Shown here in pieces: positions 7,928-17,098 of a DNA stretch of 64,000 bases. The position numbers and the translations under genes were made by a program. Origin of the DNA: Thermogladius calderae 1633 (GTDB lineage: Archaea; Thermoproteota; Thermoprotei_A; Sulfolobales; Desulfurococcaceae); assembly GCF_000264495.1 (NCBI RefSeq), contig NC_017954.1, positions 372,001-436,000 of the forward strand, in the 5' to 3' direction. Within the stretch, counting starts at the first letter, position 1; each line of letters opens with the position of its first letter. Below the pieces are notes generated by a model. The model saw nothing but the letters and a program-made list of their open reading frames with translations. It ran no database searches and was not told where the DNA came from.

Positions 7928-10138
7928 ATGGTCAAGTATAAGCAGACTAGTGAAGTCTTGAAGATAATGAAGAACCTAGAGCAGGTCAGGAATATAGGCA
8001 TAACAGCGCACGTCGACCACGGGAAGACGACGCTGTCCGACTCACTGTTGGCAATGGCTGGTCTGCTCTCTGAAAAGATCGCAGGCCAGGCATTAGCGCT
8101 GGACTACTTAGATATCGAGCAGAAGAGGCAGATGACCGTCAAGGCGGCAAACGTTAGCTTGTACCACGAGTACAGGGGCAAGCCCTACGTGATCAACCTG
8201 ATCGATACACCAGGGCACGTCGACTTTCAGTCGAAGACTATAAGGGCGTTGAGGGTGATCGACGGCGCTATTGTCGTAGTCGACGCTGTTGAGGGAGTGA
8301 TGACGCAGACGGAGATGTACCTTAGAGTGGCGTTGGAGGAGATGGTGAGACCGGTACTGTTCATAAACAAGATCGACAGGTTGATAAAGGAGCTTAAATT
8401 GTCCCCGACAGAGATACAGCAGAGGCTAGTCCAGATAATTAAGGACATCAACTCGCTGATAGCCACTTACGCCGACAAAGAGTTCCGAACAGCGTGGCAG
8501 CTCGACCCGGCTAAAGGTCAGGTCGTATTCGGTAGTGCTAGGGATAGATGGGGCTTTTCAGTACCTATGGCCCAACAAAAAGGCATCAAGTTCAGCGATG
8601 TTGTTGATGTCTACCAGAGGGGTAAGGACGCACTACCCGAGCTACAGAAAGTAGCCCCGCTACACGAGGCCATTCTCGACATGGTAGTTAAGTACGTCCC
8701 CAACCCCAGGGAGGCACAGGCCTACAGGATAAGGAAGATATGGCACGGTGACTTGAATAGCGAGGTGGCAAAAACGATGCTAGAGGCGGACCCGAACGGA
8801 CCGTTGGTGATGTTGGTCAACGATGTTAGAGTAGACCCGCACGCCGGCCTCGTGGCTACTGGGAGGGTATACTCGGGTACTGTTAGAGCTGGAGAAGAGC
8901 TTTGGCTGGTTAACGCGAGGTTAAAGCAAAGAGTTTTACAGGTAGGGCTGTACATGGGCCCGTACAGGGAGCTGGCTGACGAGATAAGCGCCGGCAACAT
9001 AGCGGCCGTTCTGGGACTGGACAAGGCCAGGTCTGGAGAGACCGTGTGCTCTCTCGCAGTTAGAGACTCAATGACCCCCTTCGAGAGGCTGAGGATGATC
9101 ACCGAGTCGGTTGTCACCGTGGCCATTGAGCCCAAAGACCCCTCTCAACTGACCAAGCTGATCGACGCGATGCACAAGCTGAGCATAGAGGACCCGAGCT
9201 TGGTGGTCAAGATAAACGAGGAGACAGGCGAGTTCTTGCTGAGCGGTGTCGGGACTCTTCACATCGAGATCGCCCTTACTCTCCTCAAAGACTTCTACGG
9301 GCTAGAGGTAGTCGCCACCCCGCCGGTGATAGTGTACAGGGAGAGTGTTAGGGCCGGTAGCCGCGTATTCGAGGGCAAGTCGCCGAACAAACATAACAAG
9401 TTGTACATAAGCGTATCGCCGTTGGACGAGAATACTATCAGGCTGATACAGGACAGGATCATCACGGAGGACATGGATCCGAGGGACAGGGCTAAGATCC
9501 TCAGGGAGCAGGCTGGATGGGACGCAGACGAAGCCAGGAGAATATGGGCTATTGACGACAACATAAACGTGTTCGTCGACATGACTACCGGAGTTCAGTA
9601 CCTCAGGGACGTAAAGGACACCATCATACAGGGCTTCAGGCTAGCCATGAGAGAAGGCCCGCTGGCCATGGAGCCCGTTAGAGGGGTCAAAGTGGTATTA
9701 CACGACGCGGTAATACACGAAGACCCGGCGCACAGAGGTCCGGCACAGTTGTTCCCGGCGGTCAGGAATGCTATATATGCGGGCATGTTGACCTCGAGGC
9801 CCACTCTACTAGAGCCTATCATGAAACTCGATATAAGAACACCCATGGAGTTCATAGGAAACATATCGACGATAATAACGAAGAAGAGAGGGAAGTTGAT
9901 AGAAGTCCAGCAGCAGGGGAATCTATCGAGGGTGATTGCTGAGATACCAGTCGCCGAGTCCTTTACAATAGCCGAAGAGCTCAGGAGCGCGACTGCCGGC
10001 AAGGCGATCTGGGGGCAGGAGTTCAGTAGGTGGGCCCCAGTACCAGACAGCATGTTAATGGACCTGGTAGCTAAGATCAGGGAGAGGAAGGGGCTCAAAC
10101 CAGAGCCTCCCAGGCCTGAGGACTTCCTCGGTCCATAG
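7928..10138 (+). CDS. fusA: Elongation factor 2
   Basis: Translocation GTPase EF-2, 736 residues from ATG at 7928, the usual crenarchaeal start position; the upstream GTG at 7907 adds seven atypical residues and would overlie GAGGTTGG. GTPase motifs: AHVDHGKT (27-34), [12 protein letters not shown]. The domain IV tip [11 protein letters not shown] carries the histidine converted to diphthamide; Dph2 for that pathway is encoded at 38361. A T-rich stretch GGTTTTTC shortly after the stop may end transcription. Promoter-like TTTTTAACC lies at 7865-7873. Confidence 0.97.
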   Translation: MVKYKQTSEVLKIMKNLEQVRNIGITAHVDHGKTTLSDSLLAMAGLLSEKIAGQALALDYLDIEQKRQMTVKAANVSLYHEYRGKPYVINLIDTPGHVDFQSKTIRALRVIDGAIVVVDAVEGVMTQTEMYLRVALEEMVRPVLFINKIDRLIKELKLSPTEIQQRLVQIIKDINSLIATYADKEFRTAWQLDPAKGQVVFGSARDRWGFSVPMAQQKGIKFSDVVDVYQRGKDALPELQKVAPLHEAILDMVVKYVPNPREAQAYRIRKIWHGDLNSEVAKTMLEADPNGPLVMLVNDVRVDPHAGLVATGRVYSGTVRAGEELWLVNARLKQRVLQVGLYMGPYRELADEISAGNIAAVLGLDKARSGETVCSLAVRDSMTPFERLRMITESVVTVAIEPKDPSQLTKLIDAMHKLSIEDPSLVVKINEETGEFLLSGVGTLHIEIALTLLKDFYGLEVVATPPVIVYRESVRAGSRVFEGKSPNKHNKLYISVSPLDENTIRLIQDRIITEDMDPRDRAKILREQAGWDADEARRIWAIDDNINVFVDMTTGVQYLRDVKDTIIQGFRLAMREGPLAMEPVRGVKVVLHDAVIHEDPAHRGPAQLFPAVRNAIYAGMLTSRPTLLEPIMKLDIRTPMEFIGNISTIITKKRGKLIEVQQQGNLSRVIAEIPVAESFTIAEELRSATAGKAIWGQEFSRWAPVPDSMLMDLVAKIRERKGLKPEPPRPEDFLGP

Positions 10139-10203
10139 ACACTTTCTCAAGCTACGGGTTTTTCATATACTGTTCTTGGTTAACCTTTAGAAGTTGGATA
10201 AAG

Positions 10204-10301
10204 CGCCGGGGCGGGGACTCGAACCCCGGACCACCGGGTTTCCACCAGGCTACCTAACGCGGTTAACAGCCCGGCGCTCTACCAGGCTGAGCTACCCCGG
10301 C
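10204..10301 (-). tRNA. tRNA-Asn (GUU) with 24-nt intron
   Basis: Read on the minus strand: acceptor GCCGGGG/CCCCGGC, D arm GCTCAGCCTGGTAGAGC, anticodon stem CCGGG/CCCGG with loop CTGTTAA (anticodon GTT), T arm CGGGG-TTCGAGT-CCCCG, discriminator G. A 24-base insert sits between positions 37 and 38 of the anticodon loop, the standard archaeal tRNA intron site. No encoded CCA. Confidence 0.95.
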
Positions 10302-10428
10302 TCGAGTTCTTATTATATATTGTACGACGGGTTTTATACTTCAACAACCGTTGTCGCCGTTAGTTTCAGGGAGGTGGTCGTGTTTCAACGCCGACCTCCA
10401 CTAGGGGTGCCCGGAGATAACAAGCACG

Positions 10429-10668
10429 GTGAGGGTTAAGGTTGACGTAGTCAAACTCTACAAGAGCTTTGTTGAGTCCGGGGTGTTGTTCGTTAGCGTT
10501 GAGGACGTCGCTGAGAGGCTCTACACCAACAAGACGTCAGCTGGGAGGATACTGGCTAGGTTAGAGAGACTGGGTCTTGCTAGGAGATGGTCCAAGAACG
10601 TGTACGTAATTAGAGCCAGGCTAGTCAACAGTTATGGAGTCTCCGTTGTTAGGGACGTAGATGTTTAG
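10429..10668 (+). CDS. Small winged-helix DNA-binding protein
   Basis: 79-residue protein whose middle is a winged helix: helix VDVVKLYKSFVE, SVEDVAERLYTNKTSAGRILARLERLGLARRW reads as helix-turn-recognition helix, then a wing (KNVYVIRAR). GTG start at 10429. Its last 48 bases overlap convergently with the end of the minus-strand beta-CASP nuclease gene. No enzyme domain; a transcriptional regulator is likely but targets cannot be told. Confidence 0.6.
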   Translation: MRVKVDVVKLYKSFVESGVLFVSVEDVAERLYTNKTSAGRILARLERLGLARRWSKNVYVIRARLVNSYGVSVVRDVDV

Positions 10669-11895
10669 GTCTTTCCCCAGGCTCTCCCTTATGGCGTTAG
10701 CCAGGCCTTTAGACGACTCCTCGTCGCCGTGGACTATGACCACGTTGCGTAACGTGTGCGAGTAGGTCTTGGCTATGTCTACTAGCCCGTCTCTACCAGC
10801 GTGGCTAGAGAAGTCGAACCACTCGACGCGGGCTTTAGTGAAGTAAACCCCGATCTCCTCCAGCCCTCCTTTCTCGAGGAGCTTATGTCCCGGGCTATTA
10901 GGTGACTGGTAGCTAACGAGTAAAACAGCGTTCTTAGGGTCGTCGGCGAGCTTCTTTAGGTACTGGAGACTGGGACCTCCCTTGAGCATACCTGCCGTTG
11001 CTATGATGACCCCTGGACTCTTTAGCGCTTTTTTCCTATCTCTCACGTTCTTCACGAAGGTAACCCTTTCTAACGCCCTTGTGTACAGGGACGGGTCTCT
11101 CAAGTACTTCTGGTAGTTTAGGTATATACCGCATATCTCTCTCGCCATCCCGTCTACGTAGATGTCTACATACGGTAGCTCGTTCGCGAGTAGCGTCAAG
11201 ACCTCCTGGCTTCTGCCCACACTGAAGGAAGGTACTAGTACCACTCCGCCACTGGAGATCACCTCCTCGACTACGCTGACGAACCTTTTCTCGACGCGGT
11301 ACCGGGGTGGGTGTACCCTATCACCGTACGTGGCCTCCGTAATTAGGGTATCTACTTTGACAGGCCACAACTCAGCCCCGCTGAGCGTCCATGTCTGCAC
11401 CGTATTGATGTCTCCTGTGTATAGAATCCTGTGCCCGCTCCGGGTCTCGACGTAAATAGCTGTGCTGCCGAGTATGTGGCCCGCGTTCATGAAGATCAGC
11501 TTAAAACTCCCAGCTTCGACTTCCGCACCGTAATCGACGAACTGGGCGTTGTCGCTCATTTTCACGAACTCGCTGTACTCGTAGTCCACGTTGACTGCGT
11601 TTAGCTTCAGAAAGTCTAGTACGAGGAGCCTGGCGATTTCGATCGTGGGCCTCGTCATGTAGATCCTCGGCCTCCCGGTTATGTACATCAAGGGGGCTGC
11701 CCCGATGTGGTCGAGATGCGCGTGCGAGATCGCGATCAGGCTTAGATCAGCAGGCCTCACGTGCAGGGGCATTTGAGGACGGTCCTTGTCGTCGAAGTTA
11801 ATACCGTAGTCTAGTAAAGCCTTCTCCCCGTCCTCGACTAGTATAGCGGCTCTACCTACTTCCCTACCTCCACCTAGTATTCTCAGGCTGGGCAT
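10621..11895 (-). CDS. Beta-CASP ribonuclease (aCPSF2-like)
   Basis: 424-residue metallo-beta-lactamase/beta-CASP RNase lacking the N-terminal KH domains of aCPSF1, hence aCPSF2-like. Metal motif HAHLDH at residues 58-63, later GHILGS and TGDIN (metal and beta-lactamase motifs 3-4), the beta-CASP motif A region TLITEATYGD, ATAGMLKGG, and the C-terminal SSHAGRDGL and VHGDEESSKGLA histidine motifs. Such enzymes act as endo/5'-3' exonucleases in RNA processing. A TATA-like CTATTAAAG lies about 40 bases upstream on the minus strand. Confidence 0.93.
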   Translation of the reverse strand: MPSLRILGGGREVGRAAILVEDGEKALLDYGINFDDKDRPQMPLHVRPADLSLIAISHAHLDHIGAAPLMYITGRPRIYMTRPTIEIARLLVLDFLKLNAVNVDYEYSEFVKMSDNAQFVDYGAEVEAGSFKLIFMNAGHILGSTAIYVETRSGHRILYTGDINTVQTWTLSGAELWPVKVDTLITEATYGDRVHPPRYRVEKRFVSVVEEVISSGGVVLVPSFSVGRSQEVLTLLANELPYVDIYVDGMAREICGIYLNYQKYLRDPSLYTRALERVTFVKNVRDRKKALKSPGVIIATAGMLKGGPSLQYLKKLADDPKNAVLLVSYQSPNSPGHKLLEKGGLEEIGVYFTKARVEWFDFSSHAGRDGLVDIAKTYSHTLRNVVIVHGDEESSKGLANAIRESLGKDLNIYVPNNGDSITVD

Positions 11896-11950
11896 TTTGA
11901 ATCAACAGGATTCTTCGCTTCGGCTTCTACTTTAATAGGTTAACACGACT

Positions 11951-11959
11951 TATATAAAT
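11951..11959 (+). promoter_or_regulatory. TATA box for nac-polB1
   Basis: TATATAAAT about 23-31 bases before the TTG start of the NAC gene, so the NAC transcript is probably leaderless or nearly so. It lies in the divergent region between the beta-CASP and NAC genes. Confidence 0.55.
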
Positions 11960-11981
11960 TAGACTACCGCGGTGTTTCTCC

Positions 11982-12362
11982 TTGATACCGGGATTTAGCC
12001 CCCGAGAACTGAAGAGAGCACTGAAGAGGATGGGTCTAGACGTCGAAGAGCTGAGCGATGTCGAAAAAGTTGAGTTCTATTTGAAGGACAGGAAGATCGT
12101 TATCGAGAGCCCCCAGGTAGTGGTTATAAAGTCTAAGAACCAAACCGTTTTCCAGGTCGTCGGGGAGGCAAAAGAGGAGACGGCTGGGAAGGAGCAAAGA
12201 GAAGCAGGGGTCGCGGTAAACGAAGAAGACGTTGAGTTTGTAGCCTCGCAAGCTGGCGTGTCCAAAGAGGAGGCTAGAAGAGCACTCATGGAGACTAAGG
12301 GTGATATTGCCGAGGCGATTTTGAGGCTAAGGGAGAGGAGGGGGTCTAGTGAAGTACAGTAA
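11982..12362 (+). CDS. nac: Nascent polypeptide-associated complex protein
   Basis: Archaeal alpha-NAC homodimer subunit, 126 residues, a ribosome-bound chaperone for nascent chains. NAC domain at residues 1-60 (SPRELKRALKRMGLDVEELSD, QVVVIKSKNQTVFQVVGEA), then a charged linker, and a C-terminal UBA domain (NEEDVEFVASQAGVSKEEARRAL). TTG start at 11982. Overlaps the start of polB1 by 14 bases, so the two are likely co-transcribed. Confidence 0.95.
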   Translation: MIPGFSPRELKRALKRMGLDVEELSDVEKVEFYLKDRKIVIESPQVVVIKSKNQTVFQVVGEAKEETAGKEQREAGVAVNEEDVEFVASQAGVSKEEARRALMETKGDIAEAILRLRERRGSSEVQ

Positions 12363-14937
12363 AATAGGCGATGTCTACACACTGGATTTCGACAGGTATG
12401 TTTCTACACTGGACTCGCCGGCTTACCTCCTCAATGTCGAGTATAATGGAGAGGCCGGTAGAGCCTGCCTCGTATTTTTGTCTAACGATGGGAGAAGGAT
12501 AATTAGACTGCTAGACCCCACGGGGCATAAACCATACTTCATAACAGACGAGCCTGCTGACGAGGTCTTGGAGAGGAAGGAGATAACTGGAGACCCTTCT
12601 TTCGAGGCTGTTGAGGAGGTTATCAAGGTAAACCCCTTGACCATGCAGAAGGTGAAGTTGACAAAAATAGTTGTTAAAGACCCGCTCGCCGTAAAGAAGC
12701 TTAGGGAGCATTTCGCCTCGGCGTGGGAGGCCAAGATCAAGTACCACAACAACTACATTTACGACAACTTTCTCGTGCCCACGATGAGGATAAAGGTTGA
12801 AAACGTCAACCATAGACCTGTCTTGTCAATAGTCAAGCCCTCCGTAGACAAGCAAGTCCTGGAGCTCGTCACGAAGCTATTCGGTAATGAACACCCCGAG
12901 GTCTACGAGACGTCGATGGGCTTCCTCGACTACTTCGAGGAAATGCCTCCAAACCCCGTGAAACTGGCGGTCGACATAGAGGTCTATAGTCCCGCAAAGG
13001 GTAAAGTCCCCTCACCAAAACACGCGGACCTCCCCGTGATATCGATAGCGTTCAGCGCAAGCGATGGGTTTAAGAAAGTCTTAGTCTTGGCTAGGGACGT
13101 GAGATTCGGCGAGCCGACCGGCGAGTACCCTTGGGAGGCCGAGATCGAGGTCTTCGATAGCGAGAGGGCTATGATCCTCGAAGCCTACAGAGTCATGTCT
13201 AACTACCCTGTGGTCGTGACGTTCAACGGGGACAACTTCGACCTACACTACTTGTACAACAGGTCGATCAACCTCGGTATAGAGAGAGACAAGATCCCCA
13301 TCAGGATTGCGAGGATAGAGGAGACGAAAGAAGTCCAGGCCAGGTTGGAGTCCTCTATACACATCGACTTGTACAAGTTTTTCTCGAATAAGGCCATTAA
13401 GAGCTACGCCTTCGGCAACAAGTACCAGGAGGAGAATCTAGAGGCGGTATCAACTGCCTTACTTGGAATATCCAAGGTTGCGTTCGAGGGAAATCTCGGC
13501 GAGAAAGACCTCTCGTTGCTAGTAGCCTACAACTACCGAGACGCCGAGATCACACTGCAGCTGATCACCTTCAATAACGAGTTGGTTTGGAAGCTGATGG
13601 TATTAATGGCCAGGATATCGAGAACCGGTATCGAGGACATCTGTAGGAGGAAGATCTCAAACTGGATCCAGAACATGGTCTTCTGGGAGTCGAGGAAGAG
13701 GAACTACCTGATCGTGAATAAAGAGGATATCCAGAAGTTCGCAAAGAGCACTCACACCAAGGCTATAATAGAGGGCAAGAAGTACGCTGGCGCTCTCGTG
13801 ATAGAGCCGCCAATAGGCGTCTTCTTCAATGTAGTAGTCCTGGACATCGCCTCCCTGTACCCAAGTATCATAAAGAAGTACAACCTGAGTTTCGAGACCG
13901 TTGATGTAGATTGGTGCTCTAACAAGTATTGGATAGAAGACGAGACTGGAAGGAAAATCCATAGTGTCTGTAGGGACAGACCAGGCCTGATGTCAGTTCT
14001 CGTAGGTATACTAAGGGACTTCAGGGTTTTTGTCTACAAGAAGAGAGCCAAGGACAAGAGTCTTCCACCAGAAGTACAGGCGTGGTACGACGTCGTGCAG
14101 AAGGCCATAAAAGTCTTCATAAACGCTAGCTACGGGGTGTTCGGCGACGAGGCCTTCCCACTCTACTCGCCAGCTGTGGCCGAAAGTGTTACAGCGATGG
14201 GGAGGCGCTCTTTCTTCAGTATCCTTAGTAAGGCGGCAGAGCTAGGTGTAAAGATATTGTATGGGGACACGGACTCGATATTCTTGTGGAACCCGACGCA
14301 GGAGCAATTAGGGAGGCTACAGGAGTGGGTTTACAACAACCTCGGGCTGGAGATAGAGCTCGACAAGGTGTTTACCTTCATCGTCTTCACGGGGTTGAAG
14401 AAGAACTATCTCGGGCGGTCTAGCGATGGCGGGATCGAGATAAAAGGCCTTATTGCCAAGAAGAAGAACACGCCCGACTTCCTCAAGAACTTCTTCGAGG
14501 AGATAATCGAGAGGATGAGAGTCGTCTCAAACCCAGCGGACCTCAAGGAATTCGAGGAATGGTTAAGGAGCGAGGTGAAGGAGAAGTACGTTAGCTTGAA
14601 GAGGAAGGAGATAACTCTCGACCAGCTCACGATCAGGACTGGTTTGACCAAGAAGGTCGAGGAGTACACGAAGAACACGCCACCCCATGTTAAAGCAGCT
14701 ATACAGTTGAAGAACTACGGTATCCACGTTGGGGAGAACGACATTATAGCGTACGTGAAAGTTAAGAGCAAGGACGGTGTGAAGGCGATTCAGTTGGCAA
14801 AACTCGCCGATATAGACCCCGACAAGTACATCGAGAACATAAGGAGTAGCCTCGAACAGCTACTTGAGGCGATAGGGCTGGACTGGGACAGCATTATCGG
14901 GACGAGGGTAAGCGACCTGTTGGCCAGGTCAAAATAG
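12349..14937 (+). CDS. polB1: Family B DNA polymerase, PolB1 type
   Basis: Replicative DNA polymerase of the crenarchaeal PolB1 group, 862 residues. Exonuclease motif I AVDIEVYSP (Asp209/Glu211), Exo II TFNGDNFDLHYL, Exo III YNYRDAE; polymerase motif A DIASLYPSI (499-507), motif B KAIKVFINASYG, motif C YGDTDS (638-643). The N-terminal region TGHKPYF and KLTKIVVKDPLAVKKLR resembles the Sulfolobus Dpo1 N-terminal domain, but the protein starts about 20 residues later, so it lacks the long charged leader of that enzyme. Start GTG at 12349 overlaps nac. Confidence 0.97.
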   Translation: MKYSKIGDVYTLDFDRYVSTLDSPAYLLNVEYNGEAGRACLVFLSNDGRRIIRLLDPTGHKPYFITDEPADEVLERKEITGDPSFEAVEEVIKVNPLTMQKVKLTKIVVKDPLAVKKLREHFASAWEAKIKYHNNYIYDNFLVPTMRIKVENVNHRPVLSIVKPSVDKQVLELVTKLFGNEHPEVYETSMGFLDYFEEMPPNPVKLAVDIEVYSPAKGKVPSPKHADLPVISIAFSASDGFKKVLVLARDVRFGEPTGEYPWEAEIEVFDSERAMILEAYRVMSNYPVVVTFNGDNFDLHYLYNRSINLGIERDKIPIRIARIEETKEVQARLESSIHIDLYKFFSNKAIKSYAFGNKYQEENLEAVSTALLGISKVAFEGNLGEKDLSLLVAYNYRDAEITLQLITFNNELVWKLMVLMARISRTGIEDICRRKISNWIQNMVFWESRKRNYLIVNKEDIQKFAKSTHTKAIIEGKKYAGALVIEPPIGVFFNVVVLDIASLYPSIIKKYNLSFETVDVDWCSNKYWIEDETGRKIHSVCRDRPGLMSVLVGILRDFRVFVYKKRAKDKSLPPEVQAWYDVVQKAIKVFINASYGVFGDEAFPLYSPAVAESVTAMGRRSFFSILSKAAELGVKILYGDTDSIFLWNPTQEQLGRLQEWVYNNLGLEIELDKVFTFIVFTGLKKNYLGRSSDGGIEIKGLIAKKKNTPDFLKNFFEEIIERMRVVSNPADLKEFEEWLRSEVKEKYVSLKRKEITLDQLTIRTGLTKKVEEYTKNTPPHVKAAIQLKNYGIHVGENDIIAYVKVKSKDGVKAIQLAKLADIDPDKYIENIRSSLEQLLEAIGLDWDSIIGTRVSDLLARSK

Positions 14938-15006
14938 AGTACACGGGATAGAAAGGTATATAGGCTTTTGATCCAATTAGAGACTCAGCCGATAGGTGAT
15001 TACCTC

Positions 15007-15294
15007 ATGCCAAAGAAGAGGGAGAGTAGGGGACGTAGAAAGGGTGATAAGGGCAAAGTAGAGATGATACAGTGTGACAACTGCGGGAGGCTTGTCCCCG
15101 CAGACAAGGCTATATGTGTCACGAGAATGTACAGCCCTGTAGCTCCTCAATTAGCTCAAGAACTAGAGAAGAAGGGCGCCATAATAATGAAGTACCCTGT
15201 TAGGAAGTGCTACTGTATATCGTGCGCTATACACTACGGTATTATCAAGGTCAGACCAGAGGAAGAGAGGAAGGCTAGAGGGCTGGTTATTTAG
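15007..15294 (+). CDS. rps26e: Ribosomal protein S26e
   Basis: 95-residue small-subunit zinc protein. MPKKRESRGRRKGDKGK is the canonical start, so ATG at 15007 is right (AGGTGA at 14992-14997 upstream) rather than the longer frame from 14968. Zinc ligands: CDNC near residue 25 and CYCISC near 63. A TATA-like AGGTATATAGG lies about 50 bases upstream. Confidence 0.97.
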   Translation: MPKKRESRGRRKGDKGKVEMIQCDNCGRLVPADKAICVTRMYSPVAPQLAQELEKKGAIIMKYPVRKCYCISCAIHYGIIKVRPEEERKARGLVI

Positions 15295-15356
15295 AGACAG
15301 GGATACGGTTTTAACCTCTTTAAGGCATTTAAACGGCTCTGAGAACGGGTGATCGA

Positions 15357-15668
15357 ATGGCTTCCATAAAGAAGGTAGTACTCGTCACCGCGGAACACCA
15401 CCCCTATCACAAGCTATGGGTCAAGCTGGCGGAGAGGCTATCGAAGGATCTTAACACATCCTTGGACGTCAAAATAGAAGACTACGTTTACATCAACGAG
15501 TACGGTGACAAGGACGAGTACGGTATGGCGTGGCTGCCTCAGATTCTAGCCGAGTACGACGACGGGACAGTAAAAGTCCTCTTGTCTCAACTTCCCTTGA
15601 ACCAGGCCCTCCAACCAGACGAGGAGAAAGCAATAGAGATTATGAAGAGTAAAGCTTTAGGGTCTTAA
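15357..15668 (+). CDS. Conserved hypothetical protein, thioredoxin-like size
   Basis: I cannot assign a function. 103 residues, soluble, no signal or cysteine. It opens with a strand (KKVVLVTAEHHPYHKLW) and helix (VKLAERLSKDL), followed by an acidic block EDYVYINEYGDKDEYGMAWLPQ, then DGTVKVLLSQLPL, giving an alternating alpha/beta pattern. ATG at 15357 is preceded by GGTGATCGA and by promoter-like TTTAAG. Its neighbours are S26e and the aKMT methyltransferase, all apparently with separate promoters. Confidence 0.7.
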   Translation: MASIKKVVLVTAEHHPYHKLWVKLAERLSKDLNTSLDVKIEDYVYINEYGDKDEYGMAWLPQILAEYDDGTVKVLLSQLPLNQALQPDEEKAIEIMKSKALGS

Positions 15669-15711
15669 CGGCAAATATTTTTACCTTGGATTCAAACGCG
15701 AGGCCTTAGGC

Positions 15712-16191
15712 ATGTACTACGTGCCGTACGTCCCTACCCCCTACCCTGTTGTCAGAAAAATGCTTAGTCTTGCCAACGTCGGACCCGAGGACGTGGTTTA
15801 TGACCTAGGATGCGGCGACGGGAGGATTCTCATCGTATCGGTCAAGGAGTTCAACGCCAAAAAAGCGGTAGGTATCGAGAAGGACCCCGAGAGAGTGAAG
15901 GAGGCGAAAAACAATATTCTAAACCATGGACTGGCCGACAGAGTAGTGGTGATAAACGACGACTTCTTTAACGTAGACATCAGCGAGGCTACGGTTGTAA
16001 CGCTCTTCTTGTTGACGTCCGTGAACGAGGCCCTGAGACCCAAGCTCGAAAAAGAGCTGAGGGACGGGGCGAGAGTGGTCAGTCACGAGTTCAAAATACC
16101 TGGTTGGAACCCGGTTAGAGTTGTCGACGTTAAAGACGACAACGGGTTAACTCACACGGTCTACTTGTACGTTAAAGGAAAACACGCTTGA
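15712..16191 (+). CDS. Archaeal protein lysine methyltransferase aKMT
   Basis: SAM-dependent methyltransferase of 159 residues. It matches the crenarchaeal broad-specificity protein lysine methyltransferase aKMT over its length: YVPYVPTPYPVVRKML, SAM loop VYDLGCGDGRI, acidic end of strand 2 (VGIEKDPERV), and SEATVVTLFLLTSVNEALRPK, ending VVSHEFKIPGWNP. In Sulfolobus this enzyme methylates chromatin proteins such as Cren7 and many others. ATG at 15712 has a TATA-like AAATATTTTTACC about 30 bases upstream. Convergent with trmI, with no gap. Confidence 0.88.
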   Translation: MYYVPYVPTPYPVVRKMLSLANVGPEDVVYDLGCGDGRILIVSVKEFNAKKAVGIEKDPERVKEAKNNILNHGLADRVVVINDDFFNVDISEATVVTLFLLTSVNEALRPKLEKELRDGARVVSHEFKIPGWNPVRVVDVKDDNGLTHTVYLYVKGKHA

Positions 16192-16956
16192 TCAAGGGAG
16201 TATTTTTCTACCGAATACTATGTAGCCCGTGTGCCCCGTCATTCTAGGGCTGGGACGCGTGCCCTCTTCGGATACGATGTACTCTCTCAGGAGAACCTCG
16301 TATACGTGAATGTCGACGAATAACTCTCGCATCGATGTCACGGTCTTCTCGACCTGGTTGACAGTGGGTAGAAAGGCGACAAGGGGGGATCCCAACTTGA
16401 GCGAGTCGTACACGGCTTTGATGGCGTTCCAGGGGTCGGGGATGTCTAGGATAGAGGCGTCAAAATCGCGCTCGTCGACCCCCTCCCTGACGTCCCTTTT
16501 GACAAAAACGACTCTCTTTGCGAGGCCAAGCCTCTCCAAATTTTCGGCGGCCTTCCTAAGCTTCGTCTCGTCTATGTCTACGGCGTATACCTTCCCGCTC
16601 TCCCCAACCAGGTAGGCCAACACTGCTGTAACGTGCCCCGTCCCTACGCCCCCTTCGAGTACTTTGGACCCCTCTGTGACCCCGGCCAAGTATGCGATCA
16701 GGCTCACGTCCTTGGGGTATATTACCTGGGTGGCTCTCTTCATTGACGCAAGGAAGTCGACTGGGAGGGGTCTGAGCAGGTGTACTCTTACTCCCTTAGA
16801 AGTCATCACGGACTCGCCTATCTCCCTCCCTATGACTTCTTCGTGTCTGACAAAGCCCTTGTCGGTTCCGAGGATACCGCCCTCGCGGATCACCTGTACG
16901 AATCTTCTCTTGGGGTCTATGTAGAAGAGGACCCGATCACCAGGCCGGATCGGCAT
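16192..16956 (-). CDS. trmI: tRNA (adenine-N1)-methyltransferase TrmI
   Basis: TrmI-family tRNA m1A57/58 methyltransferase, 254 residues from ATG at 16956. N-terminal beta domain (RPGDRVLFYIDPKRRFVQV, TDKGFVRHEEVIG), linker KRATQVIYPKDVSLI, Rossmann SAM site LEGGVGTGHVTAVLA, VYAVDIDETKL, and the DIPDPWNAI catalytic segment. A longer GTG start at 16968 is possible, but GCGGTG in that stretch looks like the ribosome-binding site. A 10-base direct repeat and a short upstream frame ending TAATG lie before the ATG. Confidence 0.92.
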   Translation of the reverse strand: MPIRPGDRVLFYIDPKRRFVQVIREGGILGTDKGFVRHEEVIGREIGESVMTSKGVRVHLLRPLPVDFLASMKRATQVIYPKDVSLIAYLAGVTEGSKVLEGGVGTGHVTAVLAYLVGESGKVYAVDIDETKLRKAAENLERLGLAKRVVFVKRDVREGVDERDFDASILDIPDPWNAIKAVYDSLKLGSPLVAFLPTVNQVEKTVTSMRELFVDIHVYEVLLREYIVSEEGTRPSPRMTGHTGYIVFGRKILP

Positions 16957-16991
16957 TACTCGGAACACCGCTCAGTACTGGTGTCATACAT
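16956..16991 (-). other. Short upstream frame in trmI leader
   Basis: Eleven codons (MYDTSTERCSE) from ATG at 16991 end in a TAA that shares one base with the trmI ATG (TAATG). The 10-mer CTGAGCGGTG occurs just before this frame and again just before trmI. It could be a leader peptide or chance; the ribosome-binding element lies too close to the first ATG for normal initiation. Confidence 0.25.
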
Positions 16992-17024
16992 CACCGCTCA
17001 GCAATACCAGCTATCCTCATCTCA

Positions 17025-17057
17025 ACTATATTTAAAGTTCTTCGGAGTTTAAATAGT
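17025..17057. promoter_or_regulatory. Mirrored divergent TATA boxes
   Basis: ACTATATTTAAA (17025-17036) and TTTAAATAGT (17048-17057) form an inverted pair around GTTCTTCGGAG. They sit between trmI (minus) and the ASCH-domain gene (plus), as expected for two back-to-back promoters about 40-70 bases from each start. Confidence 0.5.
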
Positions 17058-17098
17058 GTAGGCAGTCACCGGCTAGTTAGAGGCAGTACGTGGTCTAC

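Noticed and set aside
10194-10439. 81-codon plus-strand frame before the winged-helix gene
   Set aside because: It runs straight across the minus-strand tRNA-Asn gene, and its composition follows tRNA bases; no ribosome-binding site.
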